This document shows, piece after piece, positions 9,080 through 18,850 of a DNA stretch of 64,000 nucleotides (position 1 is its first letter; every line of letters starts with the position of its first letter). The notes under the pieces were generated by a model, which worked only from the letters and a program-made list of their open reading frames with translations, was not told where the DNA came from and did not search any database. The stretch comes from CAWJEL01 sp964647255. Lineage in GTDB: Bacteria > Chloroflexota > Anaerolineae > CG2-30-64-16. The stretch covers positions 5,894 to 69,893 of the forward strand of contig CAZYGI010000013.1 of the NCBI GenBank assembly GCA_964647255.1, in the 5' to 3' direction. The translations under genes and the position numbers were made by a program.

Positions 9080-9826
9080 CTAGCTTATCGGCGAGAAGCG
9101 GCGCCGAACCAGTACGATCAAGACCCCGACGAGGGCCAATACCCCCCCCCAGGGCAACGCCGCTCCGGCACTCACCATCCCTGCGCCGCCAAACGACTGG
9201 AGCGTCACCGCAGTGGGACTCAGCCATTGCAGGTCCGGCTTGGTGCCGGCGCTGTCCTTAGAGCTAAACAGGGCGACTGATACACTGTTGCTGCAGCCGG
9301 CGGTAAAGGCCAGGGCGAAGCTCGCTTTCCTGCCTGGCCCAGGCGCCCCAGTCCCGGTGTTGAGATAGTTCGTCAACGCGGCACCGCTGAAGGTAACGCT
9401 GTTTCCCGCCGTCGGGGCCGGCTTGGAATCCAGAAGCGCGGCCGGCGCCAGAGGCAAGCCCGGCGCGTTGCTCCAATTTAGCGCGCCCTCGGTCCATGTG
9501 CCTGGCACACTATAGAGCCCCAACGTGGCGCTGCCCGCGCTGCTGACAGTGCTGGCCGTCAGCGTCAGCGATGCGGATCCCACAGTCTGACCTGTCGGGA
9601 TGCTCGACAAGTCCCACTGAAGATAGGTGATATCGGTCGCATTGCAGGAAGTCGTGCTTCCGACGACAGACAAGGTGTTCGGATCGGTCGTGCCGAAGGT
9701 CGTCCCCGTCGCAGTTGACCTCGCGTAGGCATCGTTGCTGGGCGGATTGGAAGCCGCCAGGACCGAGCTGGTCGGCAGCGTCAAAACCGCACATGCGATG
9801 ACAGCTAACAAGAACAGGCGTTTCAT
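9080..9826 (-). CDS. Secreted DNRLRE-like beta-sandwich protein with C-terminal membrane anchor
   Basis: 248 residues with a signal peptide (1-24) and GGAGG upstream of the ATG. The mature domain has the pattern of DNRLRE/CBM96-type surface modules: an N-terminal DAYARSTATGTTFG segment, a LQWDLSS segment, TWTEGALNWSNAPG, and a closing PDLQWLS. The C-terminus ends in a hydrophobic helix followed by Arg residues (VLVRRRFSPIS), a sorting or anchor tail comparable in layout to exosortase-type signals, though no PEP motif is present. The stop is 13 bases before the start of the Tat oxidase gene, so co-expression is likely. Confidence 0.75.
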   Translation of the reverse strand: MKRLFLLAVIACAVLTLPTSSVLAASNPPSNDAYARSTATGTTFGTTDPNTLSVVGSTTSCNATDITYLQWDLSSIPTGQTVGSASLTLTASTVSSAGSATLGLYSVPGTWTEGALNWSNAPGLPLAPAALLDSKPAPTAGNSVTFSGAALTNYLNTGTGAPGPGRKASFALAFTAGCSNSVSVALFSSKDSAGTKPDLQWLSPTAVTLQSFGGAGMVSAGAALPWGGVLALVGVLIVLVRRRFSPIS

Positions 9827-9884
9827 GTCTCATTTCCTCCCTGGTAATCGCTGGAAAGACCTCACATCAAAGCCGCGTGACTGA

Positions 9885-9921
9885 GCCTTCCAGTGGCACG
9901 CCGCCCGCGCCACTGGAAGGC
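9885..9921. terminator. Perfect 13-bp hairpin between two minus-strand genes
   Basis: GCCTTCCAGTGGC at 9885-9897 pairs perfectly with 9909-9921 around an 11-base loop. It lies immediately after the stop codon of the giant surface-protein gene (read on minus). No T-run follows on either strand, so it may act as a partial terminator or RNA-stability element. Confidence 0.5.
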
Positions 9922-9930
9922 GGATTCACG

Positions 9931-12900
9931 TCAGGGCCATTGCGCCGGCGCGCCGGCGGCCAAACATAGTTGATACGGATGTCCGATCTCTGTCGTGAAG
10001 TTGGTCCCGAAGGAGATGGCCGGCAGCCAGAACTCGTACGTTTGGCTTAGAGCGTCCCAGTGCAAGGCCTGATCCACCTGCGTGACCGACGCTGATAAGG
10101 CGCCGGCGGTCGTGATGGTCGCCTGATCCAACGGCAACATGATGTTGTTCAGCAGACAGTTCGGGCTCGCCCCGATCAAACTGAAGTGTAGAGCGCCTGC
10201 CGTCGGCACACCGCCCAGGAAGCTCACCACCGATGGCCCGGTGTTGTCGAGTTGCACCCAGTAGGCCTGGCCGGTCTGCAAGTTGAAGTTCGTCCCGAAG
10301 GAGATGGCCGGCAGCCAGAACTCAAACGTCTGTGAGGCGGGGTCCCAGTGCAGAACCTGCGTGACACCGGCGCCGATGTAGGCCGCCAAGGCCTGTGCGT
10401 TCGGCAACTGGGCCAGCACCTCCAGCGGCAAAGCAATCTGATTGAGATACTCGACCGCACCCACGCCTGGCGTCAGGCCGAAGTTGAACACACCTACCCG
10501 GTTGGAGTTCACTGACGGCCCGCCGGCGTTCATGGCGCGTACGACGTAGTAGTAGTTCACGAGCCCCACATTGCCGACGACGCCGGTGTCCGTGAAGCCA
10601 GGGGTGAGGACCGTGGCCCAGAGTGTGTTGACGTCCGGTGCAAAGTACGGGCTGGTGCTGCGGAACACCTGGTAGCTGGTGACCACCGTGGCCCCGCCCC
10701 CGGTGTCCAGCGTCACCGCGGCCCAGTTCAGCACAGCGTTGCTGCCGGAGCGGGAGATCGTGACGACAGGGGCCTGCGGCGGGAGCGTCCAGACTTCATT
10801 GGCGCTCATGTCGAAGCCTGCCCCCTGCGGGCGAAGGATGCCGTCAATATCGTCGGACGGCGCATTAACACCGCCCGCAGCCGCCGCGCCTGCATCCACT
10901 GCCGGTGAACCGGACTGGATCCGGTAGTTGCTCAGCAGGTTCGGCGCCAGATCTACGCCCACCATGATGGCGCTGACGAAGTTCGGGTTGGTCCGCCACG
11001 GGCTGAACCCCACTGAGGAATTGTAGGGGAGCGCCACGTTCGGATCGGTGCCGACCTTGTTGGTGGGGCTCGCATTCGTGCCAGCAGTGACCTGCAGGAT
11101 CGAGTTGGTCGGCGACAACAGGCCGATCCCGTCTGCGTCCGCGAGATCCCAGTGGTTGATCGGAGTGACATCGCCCGCGATACCGAGGCCAATCACGGTC
11201 GCACCGGCCCGAGTGCCCGCCCGATTGTCCCAGAAGATGTTGTTGAACACCAGCGGGTTGCTCCAGCGCGGCGCCCCAGATGGCAAGGTGGCTTGCAATA
11301 GGGTGCTGTTAGCCGAGGTGGAGAGACCGGCCGGGGCCGGCAGGCCGTTGCTGGTCAGTGCGGTCGCTGTCGTAATGTTCTTCATGATCGTGTTGTTGTA
11401 GACCCGCACGTTCGGCGCGTCGTTCAGGCTGATGCCACCGCCCTCATGCGTGGACACGTTGTTCACGATCATGTTGTTGTAAACGTTGAACGGGAAGTTG
11501 CCCGCCATCAGGAAGCGGAGGCCGCCGCCGTCGTCGTTGCCCAGGTTCGCCTGAATCAGGTTGTCGAAGATGTCGGCCGGCCCCGTGCCCGGCGAGAGTG
11601 CGGTTGTGCTCGCCGGCAACTCGCCCGCGATCATGACGCCGCCGCCTTCATCGTAAGAACGGTCGAAGTAGATGCGGTTATGGTGGATCTTACCGTTCGG
11701 GCTGAGGCCGTAGACCGTCAGACCGCCGCCGTATTCGGCCGAGAAGTTGCCGCAGATGTCGTTGTAGGCCACCTCGTAGGCGTCCGCGCCGGCGAAGAGG
11801 CCGATGCCTCCCGCCAGGTTGGTGCCCGCGTTGGCAATGACCCGGTTGTTGGCGATGCGCACGTTCTCGTTGTGACTGCTCGTGTTCGGCGCAGGCAGAT
11901 CAGGCGTGCCCAGACGAATGGTGCCGTAAGCGCCGCCATTGTTCTCGACCACGTTGTTGGTGATCTGCAGGTTGCGGGCGTAGCCGTTGGCGAAGATAGC
12001 CCCGCCTTGGGTAACCAGGTTGGCCGGCAAGCCGGTGATGCCGCCACCGATGACATTGAGATTGCCGGGGAAGCCCTGCTGGTCGCCGCCGCGCAGGTCA
12101 AAGCCGTCAATGCTGCCGGGGTAGCCGGCGGTGAAGGCGCCATCATGGGTGAAGATGGAGACCACCGCGCCGTCGAAGATGTTCTGGTTGCCGTCCCAGG
12201 TCAAACCAAGGATGGTGGTATACCAGTCGGTGGCTACCACACTATCACCGCCGAACGCGCCGCCGTCCACGATCGAGCCGGGCACGCGGGTGCCGTCCGG
12301 GTATACGCCGCCCGGGCCAACGCCTTGCAGTTTGACCGGCGTGGTCATGATGAGGTTTTCGTAGTAGGCGCCGCGCGGGTTGACGCGCGGGTCGGGGTCA
12401 GGGATGCCCGGGTAGACCACCACGAGGTCATTTCCGGCACTGGCAGCTGCCGCATTGAGCGCGCGTTGGATCGCGTGCCGCGCCAGGCTGGGGTCCGGAT
12501 CCGTTGGGCTGTAAGGCTTGCCGGGTCCGACCTCGTAGACGTTAGGCTGGTAGGCCGCGCCCGGCGGGGCGGTCGTCACCGTACCGCCGCTGAAATTGTC
12601 GACGCGCTGCCCGATGGGGAGCTGCATGCCGATCCGGCCGCCGCCCGTCCCCTGCGTCCAGGCGCCCGTGCCGATCGTCGGGATCGCCACGCTGCCAAGC
12701 AGCGTGGTGGTGGCCCCGGTAGTCTTGAACACGTACACGGAGCCGTCGCCGTACGCCGCCGCAGTCAGCGTGTCGCCCGACGCGAAGGTCGCCGCGAAGG
12801 TGCCGCGCGTCGTCAGCGTGCCACCGGCGTTGGTCGTCGTCGCAACCACCACACTGGGACTCTGATAAGTCACGACGATGTAGTTGTTCGGGCTTGCAGC

Positions 12901-15900
12901 GGTGCCCCCGCTCGCCTTCAGAATCAGGCTTGGTCGCGGGGCGATATTGACCGGCGCATTGGCAAAGGTGAAGGCCGCGCCCTGGGCTGCGCCAAAAACG
13001 TTGCCCGTGCCGTTCCAGATCGCCTGGCCTGTCGCCAGTGCTTGCGCCTGATTGTTGTTAACCCGGATTGCCGCGATACCTGCAGTGACCGTCTGGCTCC
13101 AATTCGCGCCGAGCGTGTTCGCGTTGGTCCGGTTGAAGTTATCGAGCACCGGTAGAGAAGGCATGGCCCCGCCGCTGCCCAGCACGTGGAAAGTCAGGCC
13201 GTTGATCGTGCGCTGGCCGTTGGCTGCGGTGATCTTCAGTTGGTGCGGCCCGACAGGGGTGGACCCTGGCACGGTGACGGCGATCGAGCGATCGTTCCAA
13301 GACGTCACCGGCAGGGCCGTAGCGTCGAGCGTGACCTGGCCGGCGCCTTGCGTGGCGCCGAAACCCTGTCCGGTAATCGTGAACGACCCGCTGCCGTTCA
13401 CGTAGGGCCGCGAGACGGCGAAAATCTGCGGCGTGGCCGCATCCAGCGCGCAGCTTATGGGTTGATTGAACTGCGAACCCGGCAACTGGATCGTCACACC
13501 TACCTGCGTGGGCGCCAGGTCGGCCGGCACGAGCAGACCGGGGAAGGCCTCGAACTCCGCGGCGATGGTGCGGAACTGCGGGTTGTAGTTCAGGTTGAGG
13601 CGACCCGGGATGCCGGGATCGTTGCCGACGAACCGATACAGGTTGGCGCACACCCCCGAAGGTGTCGGGCAGTTGATGCGCGTGGTGGATGGCAGCAACA
13701 CGTCGAAGAGGCCGTTATAGTCGGACTCGACGGTGTCAACCAGCCGATTGGCGTAGTCGTAGATGCCCACCGGCGCGAACGGAACGCCCGCCTTCTCGCC
13801 ATAGGTCAACGACCTCGGATTGCTGGAGAAGTTCAGGTCGTCCACGATCAGACCCCAGAACCGGCCCGGGATCGGCACGTCGGTGAACAGGTTGAAGCCC
13901 GGCGCGGTCGAGCGCCCGTTGCTGACGGTCACCAGTTTCGTGGTGCACAGCGGCTTCTGCAGGCCTTCATACGGGCTGCCGCCCGCACCGGCAAAGTCGG
14001 GGTTGTCCACCGGCGCAGAGGCCGGCACCGTGATGCCGCCGGGGAGCGTGGTTGCCGGGTAACCATCGGTGCCAACGCCTGCCACGTCAACCGTGTGCAG
14101 CGGACCGACGCAGGCTGCCGGCGGGATCTGCGGCACCCACTGGTCGCCCGAGAAGATGTTGATGTCCTCCTCTTTGGTCACCTGATACATCGGTCTGCCG
14201 AGGGCATCATTAGGAATCTGCACGTCAACCAGGTAATCGCCGGGCGTCAGCGGGCTGAATGCGCCGCCGTTGCAGACCGGGTTGGCCGGGTCAGCGGCGT
14301 CCAGGGTGCCGCTGTAGCAGGCGTCGCCGAAGCCGTAGTTGCCGTCCACCGTGGCACCGAAGTTGGCGTCCGGGGTGCCCTGGTCCGTGGGATAGGCGCC
14401 GAACTGGTTGCTCATCAACGGACCTTCCAGACAGTCCGCATTCGGATCCGTGGGCAACACCTGCTGGTCGGCCGGATAGGTCAGCGGATCGCCGTCAACG
14501 TTGCGGGCCACACACCCCTTCGGCCGCTGCCAGTTCTCGGTGACGTAGACGTTCAGCAGCTTGCCCTTGGCAAAGGAGCCGTCCGGGGCAAGCTCATAGC
14601 GCCCGGTCGAATCACACGACGTTCCCGCATGGGTCCCGCAGATTACCGGGGCGTGCAGGTTGACGGTCAAGTTGGGGATGCCGGGCTGCCAGATCTCCAC
14701 GAACGCGTAGCGCGGGTCCAGCTCGTTGCGGGTGGTGTCGTAGCTGACCGTACCGACGATGCCGCCGTTGGTGCCGGCCGCGTACTGCTTCACACCCCAG
14801 TCCAGGCGGCCGGAGAGGCCAATGATCGGCAGCACGCTGACGTCCACGCCGGCGCCGAGCACCGTGGTTTCGGTCGGCTGATTATCCGCCTGGTAGGTGA
14901 CGCCGGTGGTGTGGTACAGGTCGCTGTACACTTCCTGCACCAGCCATTGCGTAATCGGATAAGCGTTCTCCATGTAGTAATAGCCGTTGGCGTCGGTGGT
15001 GACCGTGGTGGCGCCGCGATCCATCACCGAATTCTCGCGCTTCTTCATGGTGACCGGGAAGTTTGCCAGGCCCGGCTCGCCCGGGTCCATCTTGCCGTTT
15101 TCGTTGAGATCGTTGAAGACGTGACCCTCGATCTGGGTCCACCAGCCGGTCAAGGGCAGCACGCCCAGGTCAACTAGCTCCCCGTTGCTCACAGTGACAT
15201 TGATCAGGTCGAGGATGTAATCCTGCGGCTCATCCCACCAAGTGAGGGTGTAGTTGCCATCCGGCACGTGTGGGATATCGAAGGTGCCGTCGGGGTTGCC
15301 CTGCCCCACGTAAACGGCGGTGTCGCCGTTCGTCAGATCGGTGAGTGCGATCCAGGGGCGATCAATCGGCTTGTCGAGCTTCGCGCCCCTCAGGCCGCCC
15401 CAGATGGTGCCGGGCAGGCCCAGACCACCTGTTGTGGGGACGTAAACCTTGGTGGCCATCACCAGGCCCTTGATCTCGCCGGTGGCCGGGCTGGCGGGCA
15501 AGGCTGTCGGTTTCACAAACCCAAAGAAGATGGCGGGGTAAGGTTCCCCGGCGACGATAAACTCCGTGTCCAGGCCGGTCGCGCCTTCCATGACCCAGGC
15601 GTCCCAGTCATGGTTGCCTTCCAGGGTCGTGGTCTGGATCCAGGTCTGGCCATCGGGCGGAGTTGCCGAAAGAGCGTAGCGGTTGGGACCCACATTCGGG
15701 ATCACCAAGTCGCCGTTCGCATCGCTGATGCAGTGGCCGCCTGTGCCGGGAATGGGGGTCGGGGTGTAGTCCGGCGGATTCAGGATGACGTTGCCGTTCA
15801 CATCCATCTCGTATTGCGTGCACAACGGGTTGCCAAACACGTCGGTGGTCACCTCGCCGAGATAATCGGCAATGTGGCCGACGAAGCCGGGCAGGCCGTG

Positions 15901-16563
15901 CTCGGCCGGCTCATCCGGCCCGCTGTTGACGGGCGAAGTATCTTCGAAGATCCGCGCGCGAATCGTGGCGGTGGGCAGCGGATTGGGCTGCAGCTCCACG
16001 GTCACGGGGCCGCTGAGCGGCACCGTGAAATGTGCGCCGTCCAGCTTGTAGCCGCTGGCCATGACCGAAATCAAATACCTGCCGTTAGGCAGGTTGATGG
16101 CGGGATTCGTCCCGTTGAAGTCATCCTGGTTGCCTTCGGCGTAGATCGGGCTCGAACCCGGCACGCCGGCGATCGAGGTCCATTGACAGGTGCCAGGGTA
16201 ACCCGGATTAGAAGGTGAGCACGCGCCCCCCTGGTCCGTGGCGTTGGCGCGCTGGGTTGTCGTGCCGGTGTTATCAATGTTAATGATGTACTTGTATGCC
16301 GTGACGGCAGCGCCCTTCGCTACACCCACGCCGCCAAAGGCGCGCGGCTCGGTTCGGGCGCTGATGACATTCAGGTCAAGAATATTTGTGGTTGCTTCCG
16401 GGCCAAGCTGGGCGTTGGCCAGAGGCTGGGCCAGGGCCGTTGACGTCGGGCCGGGCGCTTGCAGACCGAGCGCGGACAACAGCAAGCCGAGGATCAACAA
16501 CAAGCGCGCCGAGCTGCTCAACCTCGAGTGGGGCCTGACAAACCTGACATGAGTGAAATGCAT
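9931..16563 (-). CDS. Giant secreted beta-rich surface protein (SdrD B-like, IPT/TIG, parallel beta-helix, Fn3)
   Basis: 2210 residues from the ATG at 16563 (GGAGGG upstream); a longer open frame to 16773 adds a Cys/Arg-rich leader with no signal peptide and is not preferred. A signal peptide ends near residue 45. Domains in order: several carboxypeptidase-regulatory or SdrD B-like modules (around residue 485 there is a calcium-loop-like DLNENGKMDPGE), an IPT/TIG domain near 1045-1130, and a jelly-roll-like stretch. A right-handed parallel beta-helix with many N-rich rungs covers about 1430-1770, and a fibronectin III-like domain about 1925-2015. Two C-terminal copies of an LHWDxxSQTxEFWLP motif follow. 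It has no catalytic motif that I recognise. It is likely adhesive or structural and heads the run of exported-protein genes. Confidence 0.85.
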   Translation of the reverse strand: MHFTHVRFVRPHSRLSSSARLLLILGLLLSALGLQAPGPTSTALAQPLANAQLGPEATTNILDLNVISARTEPRAFGGVGVAKGAAVTAYKYIINIDNTGTTTQRANATDQGGACSPSNPGYPGTCQWTSIAGVPGSSPIYAEGNQDDFNGTNPAINLPNGRYLISVMASGYKLDGAHFTVPLSGPVTVELQPNPLPTATIRARIFEDTSPVNSGPDEPAEHGLPGFVGHIADYLGEVTTDVFGNPLCTQYEMDVNGNVILNPPDYTPTPIPGTGGHCISDANGDLVIPNVGPNRYALSATPPDGQTWIQTTTLEGNHDWDAWVMEGATGLDTEFIVAGEPYPAIFFGFVKPTALPASPATGEIKGLVMATKVYVPTTGGLGLPGTIWGGLRGAKLDKPIDRPWIALTDLTNGDTAVYVGQGNPDGTFDIPHVPDGNYTLTWWDEPQDYILDLINVTVSNGELVDLGVLPLTGWWTQIEGHVFNDLNENGKMDPGEPGLANFPVTMKKRENSVMDRGATTVTTDANGYYYMENAYPITQWLVQEVYSDLYHTTGVTYQADNQPTETTVLGAGVDVSVLPIIGLSGRLDWGVKQYAAGTNGGIVGTVSYDTTRNELDPRYAFVEIWQPGIPNLTVNLHAPVICGTHAGTSCDSTGRYELAPDGSFAKGKLLNVYVTENWQRPKGCVARNVDGDPLTYPADQQVLPTDPNADCLEGPLMSNQFGAYPTDQGTPDANFGATVDGNYGFGDACYSGTLDAADPANPVCNGGAFSPLTPGDYLVDVQIPNDALGRPMYQVTKEEDINIFSGDQWVPQIPPAACVGPLHTVDVAGVGTDGYPATTLPGGITVPASAPVDNPDFAGAGGSPYEGLQKPLCTTKLVTVSNGRSTAPGFNLFTDVPIPGRFWGLIVDDLNFSSNPRSLTYGEKAGVPFAPVGIYDYANRLVDTVESDYNGLFDVLLPSTTRINCPTPSGVCANLYRFVGNDPGIPGRLNLNYNPQFRTIAAEFEAFPGLLVPADLAPTQVGVTIQLPGSQFNQPISCALDAATPQIFAVSRPYVNGSGSFTITGQGFGATQGAGQVTLDATALPVTSWNDRSIAVTVPGSTPVGPHQLKITAANGQRTINGLTFHVLGSGGAMPSLPVLDNFNRTNANTLGANWSQTVTAGIAAIRVNNNQAQALATGQAIWNGTGNVFGAAQGAAFTFANAPVNIAPRPSLILKASGGTAASPNNYIVVTYQSPSVVVATTTNAGGTLTTRGTFAATFASGDTLTAAAYGDGSVYVFKTTGATTTLLGSVAIPTIGTGAWTQGTGGGRIGMQLPIGQRVDNFSGGTVTTAPPGAAYQPNVYEVGPGKPYSPTDPDPSLARHAIQRALNAAAASAGNDLVVVYPGIPDPDPRVNPRGAYYENLIMTTPVKLQGVGPGGVYPDGTRVPGSIVDGGAFGGDSVVATDWYTTILGLTWDGNQNIFDGAVVSIFTHDGAFTAGYPGSIDGFDLRGGDQQGFPGNLNVIGGGITGLPANLVTQGGAIFANGYARNLQITNNVVENNGGAYGTIRLGTPDLPAPNTSSHNENVRIANNRVIANAGTNLAGGIGLFAGADAYEVAYNDICGNFSAEYGGGLTVYGLSPNGKIHHNRIYFDRSYDEGGGVMIAGELPASTTALSPGTGPADIFDNLIQANLGNDDGGGLRFLMAGNFPFNVYNNMIVNNVSTHEGGGISLNDAPNVRVYNNTIMKNITTATALTSNGLPAPAGLSTSANSTLLQATLPSGAPRWSNPLVFNNIFWDNRAGTRAGATVIGLGIAGDVTPINHWDLADADGIGLLSPTNSILQVTAGTNASPTNKVGTDPNVALPYNSSVGFSPWRTNPNFVSAIMVGVDLAPNLLSNYRIQSGSPAVDAGAAAAGGVNAPSDDIDGILRPQGAGFDMSANEVWTLPPQAPVVTISRSGSNAVLNWAAVTLDTGGGATVVTSYQVFRSTSPYFAPDVNTLWATVLTPGFTDTGVVGNVGLVNYYYVVRAMNAGGPSVNSNRVGVFNFGLTPGVGAVEYLNQIALPLEVLAQLPNAQALAAYIGAGVTQVLHWDPASQTFEFWLPAISFGTNFNLQTGQAYWVQLDNTGPSVVSFLGGVPTAGALHFSLIGASPNCLLNNIMLPLDQATITTAGALSASVTQVDQALHWDALSQTYEFWLPAISFGTNFTTEIGHPYQLCLAAGAPAQWP

Positions 16564-16973
16564 GTATCCCTCCGTTTCCCTGGAATTGCTGTCCGACTTA
16601 CTGAACCGACAACGACGCGGAAATCGCCGCCAGTCACACAAACACGGGAGGACCTCGCCTTCCGCCAATCTGGGCTCCCAGAGGCCTGATGGTGACCCTG
16701 CCTTACGATAACATGGAAGCGTACGGCGGGCGTCCCGCCGAAGAATGACCCGTTTCTCCCACTTAAGTCTCATTCCCGATGAGCCGTAGGAGGGTTGCGG
16801 CCACCCTCACCGGAGGTCTATACTGAAACCGACTCTCGATGTTTTGTAGACTTCGAAGGTCTCCGCGATAGCTGGGGTTCGGCCTTCGCGGAGTTAGCCA
16901 TCGAACAACGTTCACTGGGGCGAATGCAGAAAGTCCTGGCGACTCCAGCGTATCTTGATGGAGGAGGAGGAGC
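16564..16973. other. Divergent intergenic region
   Basis: 410 bases separate the divergent starts at 16563 (minus) and 16974 (plus). It must hold both promoters. I see no perfect -35/-10 pair, no RNA gene and no convincing small gene; short open frames here lack ribosome binding sites and typical composition. Confidence 0.5.
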
Positions 16974-17360
16974 ATGCGCAGCATTTCAAGAGCCAAGACG
17001 GGGCTCGGTGTCATCGTAATCCTGGGGATCGGCTTGATCCATGTGGTGCTCGCCGCCGGGGAGTTCGCAGAGGCGGCCTACCTGGGTCTGATGTTCGTCG
17101 CCTGCGGCGCGGCCTCGGTTGTGGCAGCCTTCGGAATCTACCGGGGCGCGCAATTGTGGGGCTGGGGGTTGGGCTTGCTTCTTGCCGTCGGTGCCTTCGT
17201 CGGCTACATCTTGAGCCGGACGGTGGGTCTGCCCGGGATGGAGGTGGAGGAGTGGCTGCTTCCTGCGGGGATCCTCTCACTCGTGCTGGAGATGATCTTC
17301 ATCGGTCTCTATGGGTGGACACGCACAGAACAACCGCGGATAACCGGAAGCCCATCCTGA
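16974..17360 (+). CDS. Small integral membrane protein, function unknown
   Basis: 128 residues preceded by a strong GGAGGAGGAG ribosome binding site. Four hydrophobic segments are visible, at about residues 10-28, 36-54, 62-82 and 92-112, and a short polar C-terminus with the sequence TRTEQPRITGSPS. This gives a small four-helix membrane protein without recognised motifs. It is transcribed away from the giant surface-protein gene and towards a response regulator on the opposite strand. I cannot assign a function. Confidence 0.7.
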   Translation: MRSISRAKTGLGVIVILGIGLIHVVLAAGEFAEAAYLGLMFVACGAASVVAAFGIYRGAQLWGWGLGLLLAVGAFVGYILSRTVGLPGMEVEEWLLPAGILSLVLEMIFIGLYGWTRTEQPRITGSPS

Positions 17361-17412
17361 AGGATAACAGGGTCACTTAATTCTCGCACTCATGGCCCCA
17401 CCCCCCTGGTCT

Positions 17413-17430
17413 CCACCCCGAACAGGGTGG
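17413..17430. terminator. Small hairpin between convergent genes
   Basis: CCACCC at 17413-17418 pairs with GGGTGG at 17425-17430 in the 157-base gap between the convergent genes ending at 17360 and 17518. It has no clear T-run and is a weak terminator candidate only. Confidence 0.3.
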
Positions 17431-17517
17431 GAAGGGGATGGCGGGAAGTCCTCCGCTCCGCTGGTATCGGAGGTTGAATGGGTTGCGTGTCCATTCGAAG
17501 AAGCGACTTATCTCTGC

Positions 17518-17904
17518 CTATTCTTTCCCCTCAACAGAGCTCGTCTGGCTAACCTGCCGAATCGCAGCAAGCAACATCGCGATTGGCATAGACTTGACGA
17601 TGAACGCCGTCGCGCCTGCTTCCTGCGCACGCGCACGCGTGCGTGCGTCGTCGTACATGGTCGAAATGATGATTGCGGTTCCAGGCAGCATCATATGTAG
17701 TTCCTTTGTTGCTGCTATCCCATCCATGCGCGGCATGTCCACATCCATCAGCACAACATCAGGACGAAGCAGTGGCGCCAGGACGAGCGCCGCCTCCCCA
17801 CTGACCGCCTCCCCAATCACTACCAGATCCACTTCCGCGTCCAGCCGCATGTGCAAACCTTTGCGCACATCCAGTTGATCCTCAACAATCAAGAGTCGAA
17901 TCAT
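17518..17904 (-). CDS. Receiver-only response regulator
   Basis: 128 residues from the ATG at 17904 (GGAG upstream). It is a single CheY-like receiver domain with the acidic pocket in LLIVEDQ, the phospho-accepting D54 in VVLMDVDMPRMDG, and the conserved Lys at 104 (FIVKSMP). There is no output domain, so it probably works through protein contact or as a phosphate sink. It is divergent from the NarL-type regulator and sensor kinase next door, with about 220 bases between starts, and may take part in the same signalling circuit. Confidence 0.88.
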   Translation of the reverse strand: MIRLLIVEDQLDVRKGLHMRLDAEVDLVVIGEAVSGEAALVLAPLLRPDVVLMDVDMPRMDGIAATKELHMMLPGTAIIISTMYDDARTRARAQEAGATAFIVKSMPIAMLLAAIRQVSQTSSVEGKE

Positions 17905-17954
17905 CGTTGCTCCGTTCAACATTGCCCGGGCGGCACGGATGGTCCACGCGGTTG

Positions 17955-17963
17955 TGGTATAAT
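17955..17963 (+). promoter_or_regulatory. Extended -10 promoter candidate for the NarL-type regulator
   Basis: TGGTATAAT is a perfect TATAAT hexamer (17958-17963) preceded by an extended -10 TG. No good -35 box is seen at the right spacing. It lies about 160 bases before the regulator start at 18124, between divergent regulator genes. Confidence 0.5.
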
Positions 17964-18123
17964 ACTGGTCTGCCAGGGATCATGTTAGCGTTGCTGGACA
18001 AACTGATCATCGCCCAGCAGCAGCATAGCATCCCACATAAGTTTACACATCGGGACGAGGAGCGATTCATCCCTCACGCTTTGGAACAACGCGCGCCTCA
18101 CTCGGAAGTATCAGGAGAGCTGC

Positions 18124-18759
18124 ATGGGAATCCGCGTAATAATCGCAGATGATCACAGCATCGTGCGCCAGGGATTGCGCATGTTTCTTGGCTCTGACCC
18201 GGAGCTCGAAATCATCGGGGAGGCGCGTGATGGCGCCGAGGCGGTTGCCCTGACGCACCGACTTCATCCCGACGTTGTCTTGATGGACTTGTTGATGCCC
18301 GTCATGGACGGCATCAGTGCCATTGCGGTCATCCGGCGCGAGCTGCCCGCTACCGAAGTCGTGGCGCTGACCAGTGTCCTAGATGATGGCGCGGTCGTTG
18401 ATGCGATACGAGCGGGTGCTATCGGCTATCTGCTTAAGGACACCGATTCACACGAACTGCGCCGGACCATCAAGGCCGCGGCAGCCGGCCAGATCCAGCT
18501 ATCACCGCAGGTGGCTGCACGCCTGGTGCACGAGATCCGCACACCGGAGACGAGCGCTGAGCCGCTCACCGAACGAGAGACGGATGTGCTGCGACTGTTG
18601 GCGCAGGGACAGTCCAACAAGGAAATTGGCCGCGCGTTGCATATCACCGAGCAGACTGTCAAGACGCACGTCAGCCACGTCTTGGACAAACTGGGCGTGC
18701 CCAGCCGCACCCAGGCCGCGCTCTACGCGATTCGCATTGGCCTGGTATCTGCCGATTGA
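18124..18759 (+). CDS. NarL/FixJ-family response regulator
   Basis: 211 residues; AGGAG precedes the ATG. The N-terminal receiver domain has the acidic pair in IIADDHS, phospho-acceptor D55 in VVLMDLLMPVMDG and a conserved Lys in YLLKDTD. The C-terminal LuxR-type HTH (about residues 148-208) shows LTERETDVLRLLAQG and the recognition helix in ITEQTVKTHVSHVL. It is followed after about 90 bases by a HisKA_3 sensor kinase, the usual partner of this regulator type, so the two probably form a two-component system. The signal and the target genes are not visible. Confidence 0.95.
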   Translation: MGIRVIIADDHSIVRQGLRMFLGSDPELEIIGEARDGAEAVALTHRLHPDVVLMDLLMPVMDGISAIAVIRRELPATEVVALTSVLDDGAVVDAIRAGAIGYLLKDTDSHELRRTIKAAAAGQIQLSPQVAARLVHEIRTPETSAEPLTERETDVLRLLAQGQSNKEIGRALHITEQTVKTHVSHVLDKLGVPSRTQAALYAIRIGLVSAD

Positions 18760-18850
18760 CACGCCGCCGCGCCCTCCCCCGATTTCGATCCGCATGGGTC
18801 TCTCGCCCTCAGCGGAACCCCGATCTGCATCCGAATCAAGGATGACCTCC

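Noticed and set aside
4340..15177. Long plus-strand open frames opposite the exported-protein genes (for example 4340-5206, 6247-7698, 11446-13155, 13186-15177)
   Set aside because: They are antisense to clearly coding minus-strand genes with recognisable domains, lack ribosome binding sites, and have the Arg/Ala/Gly-heavy composition of GC-rich shadow frames.
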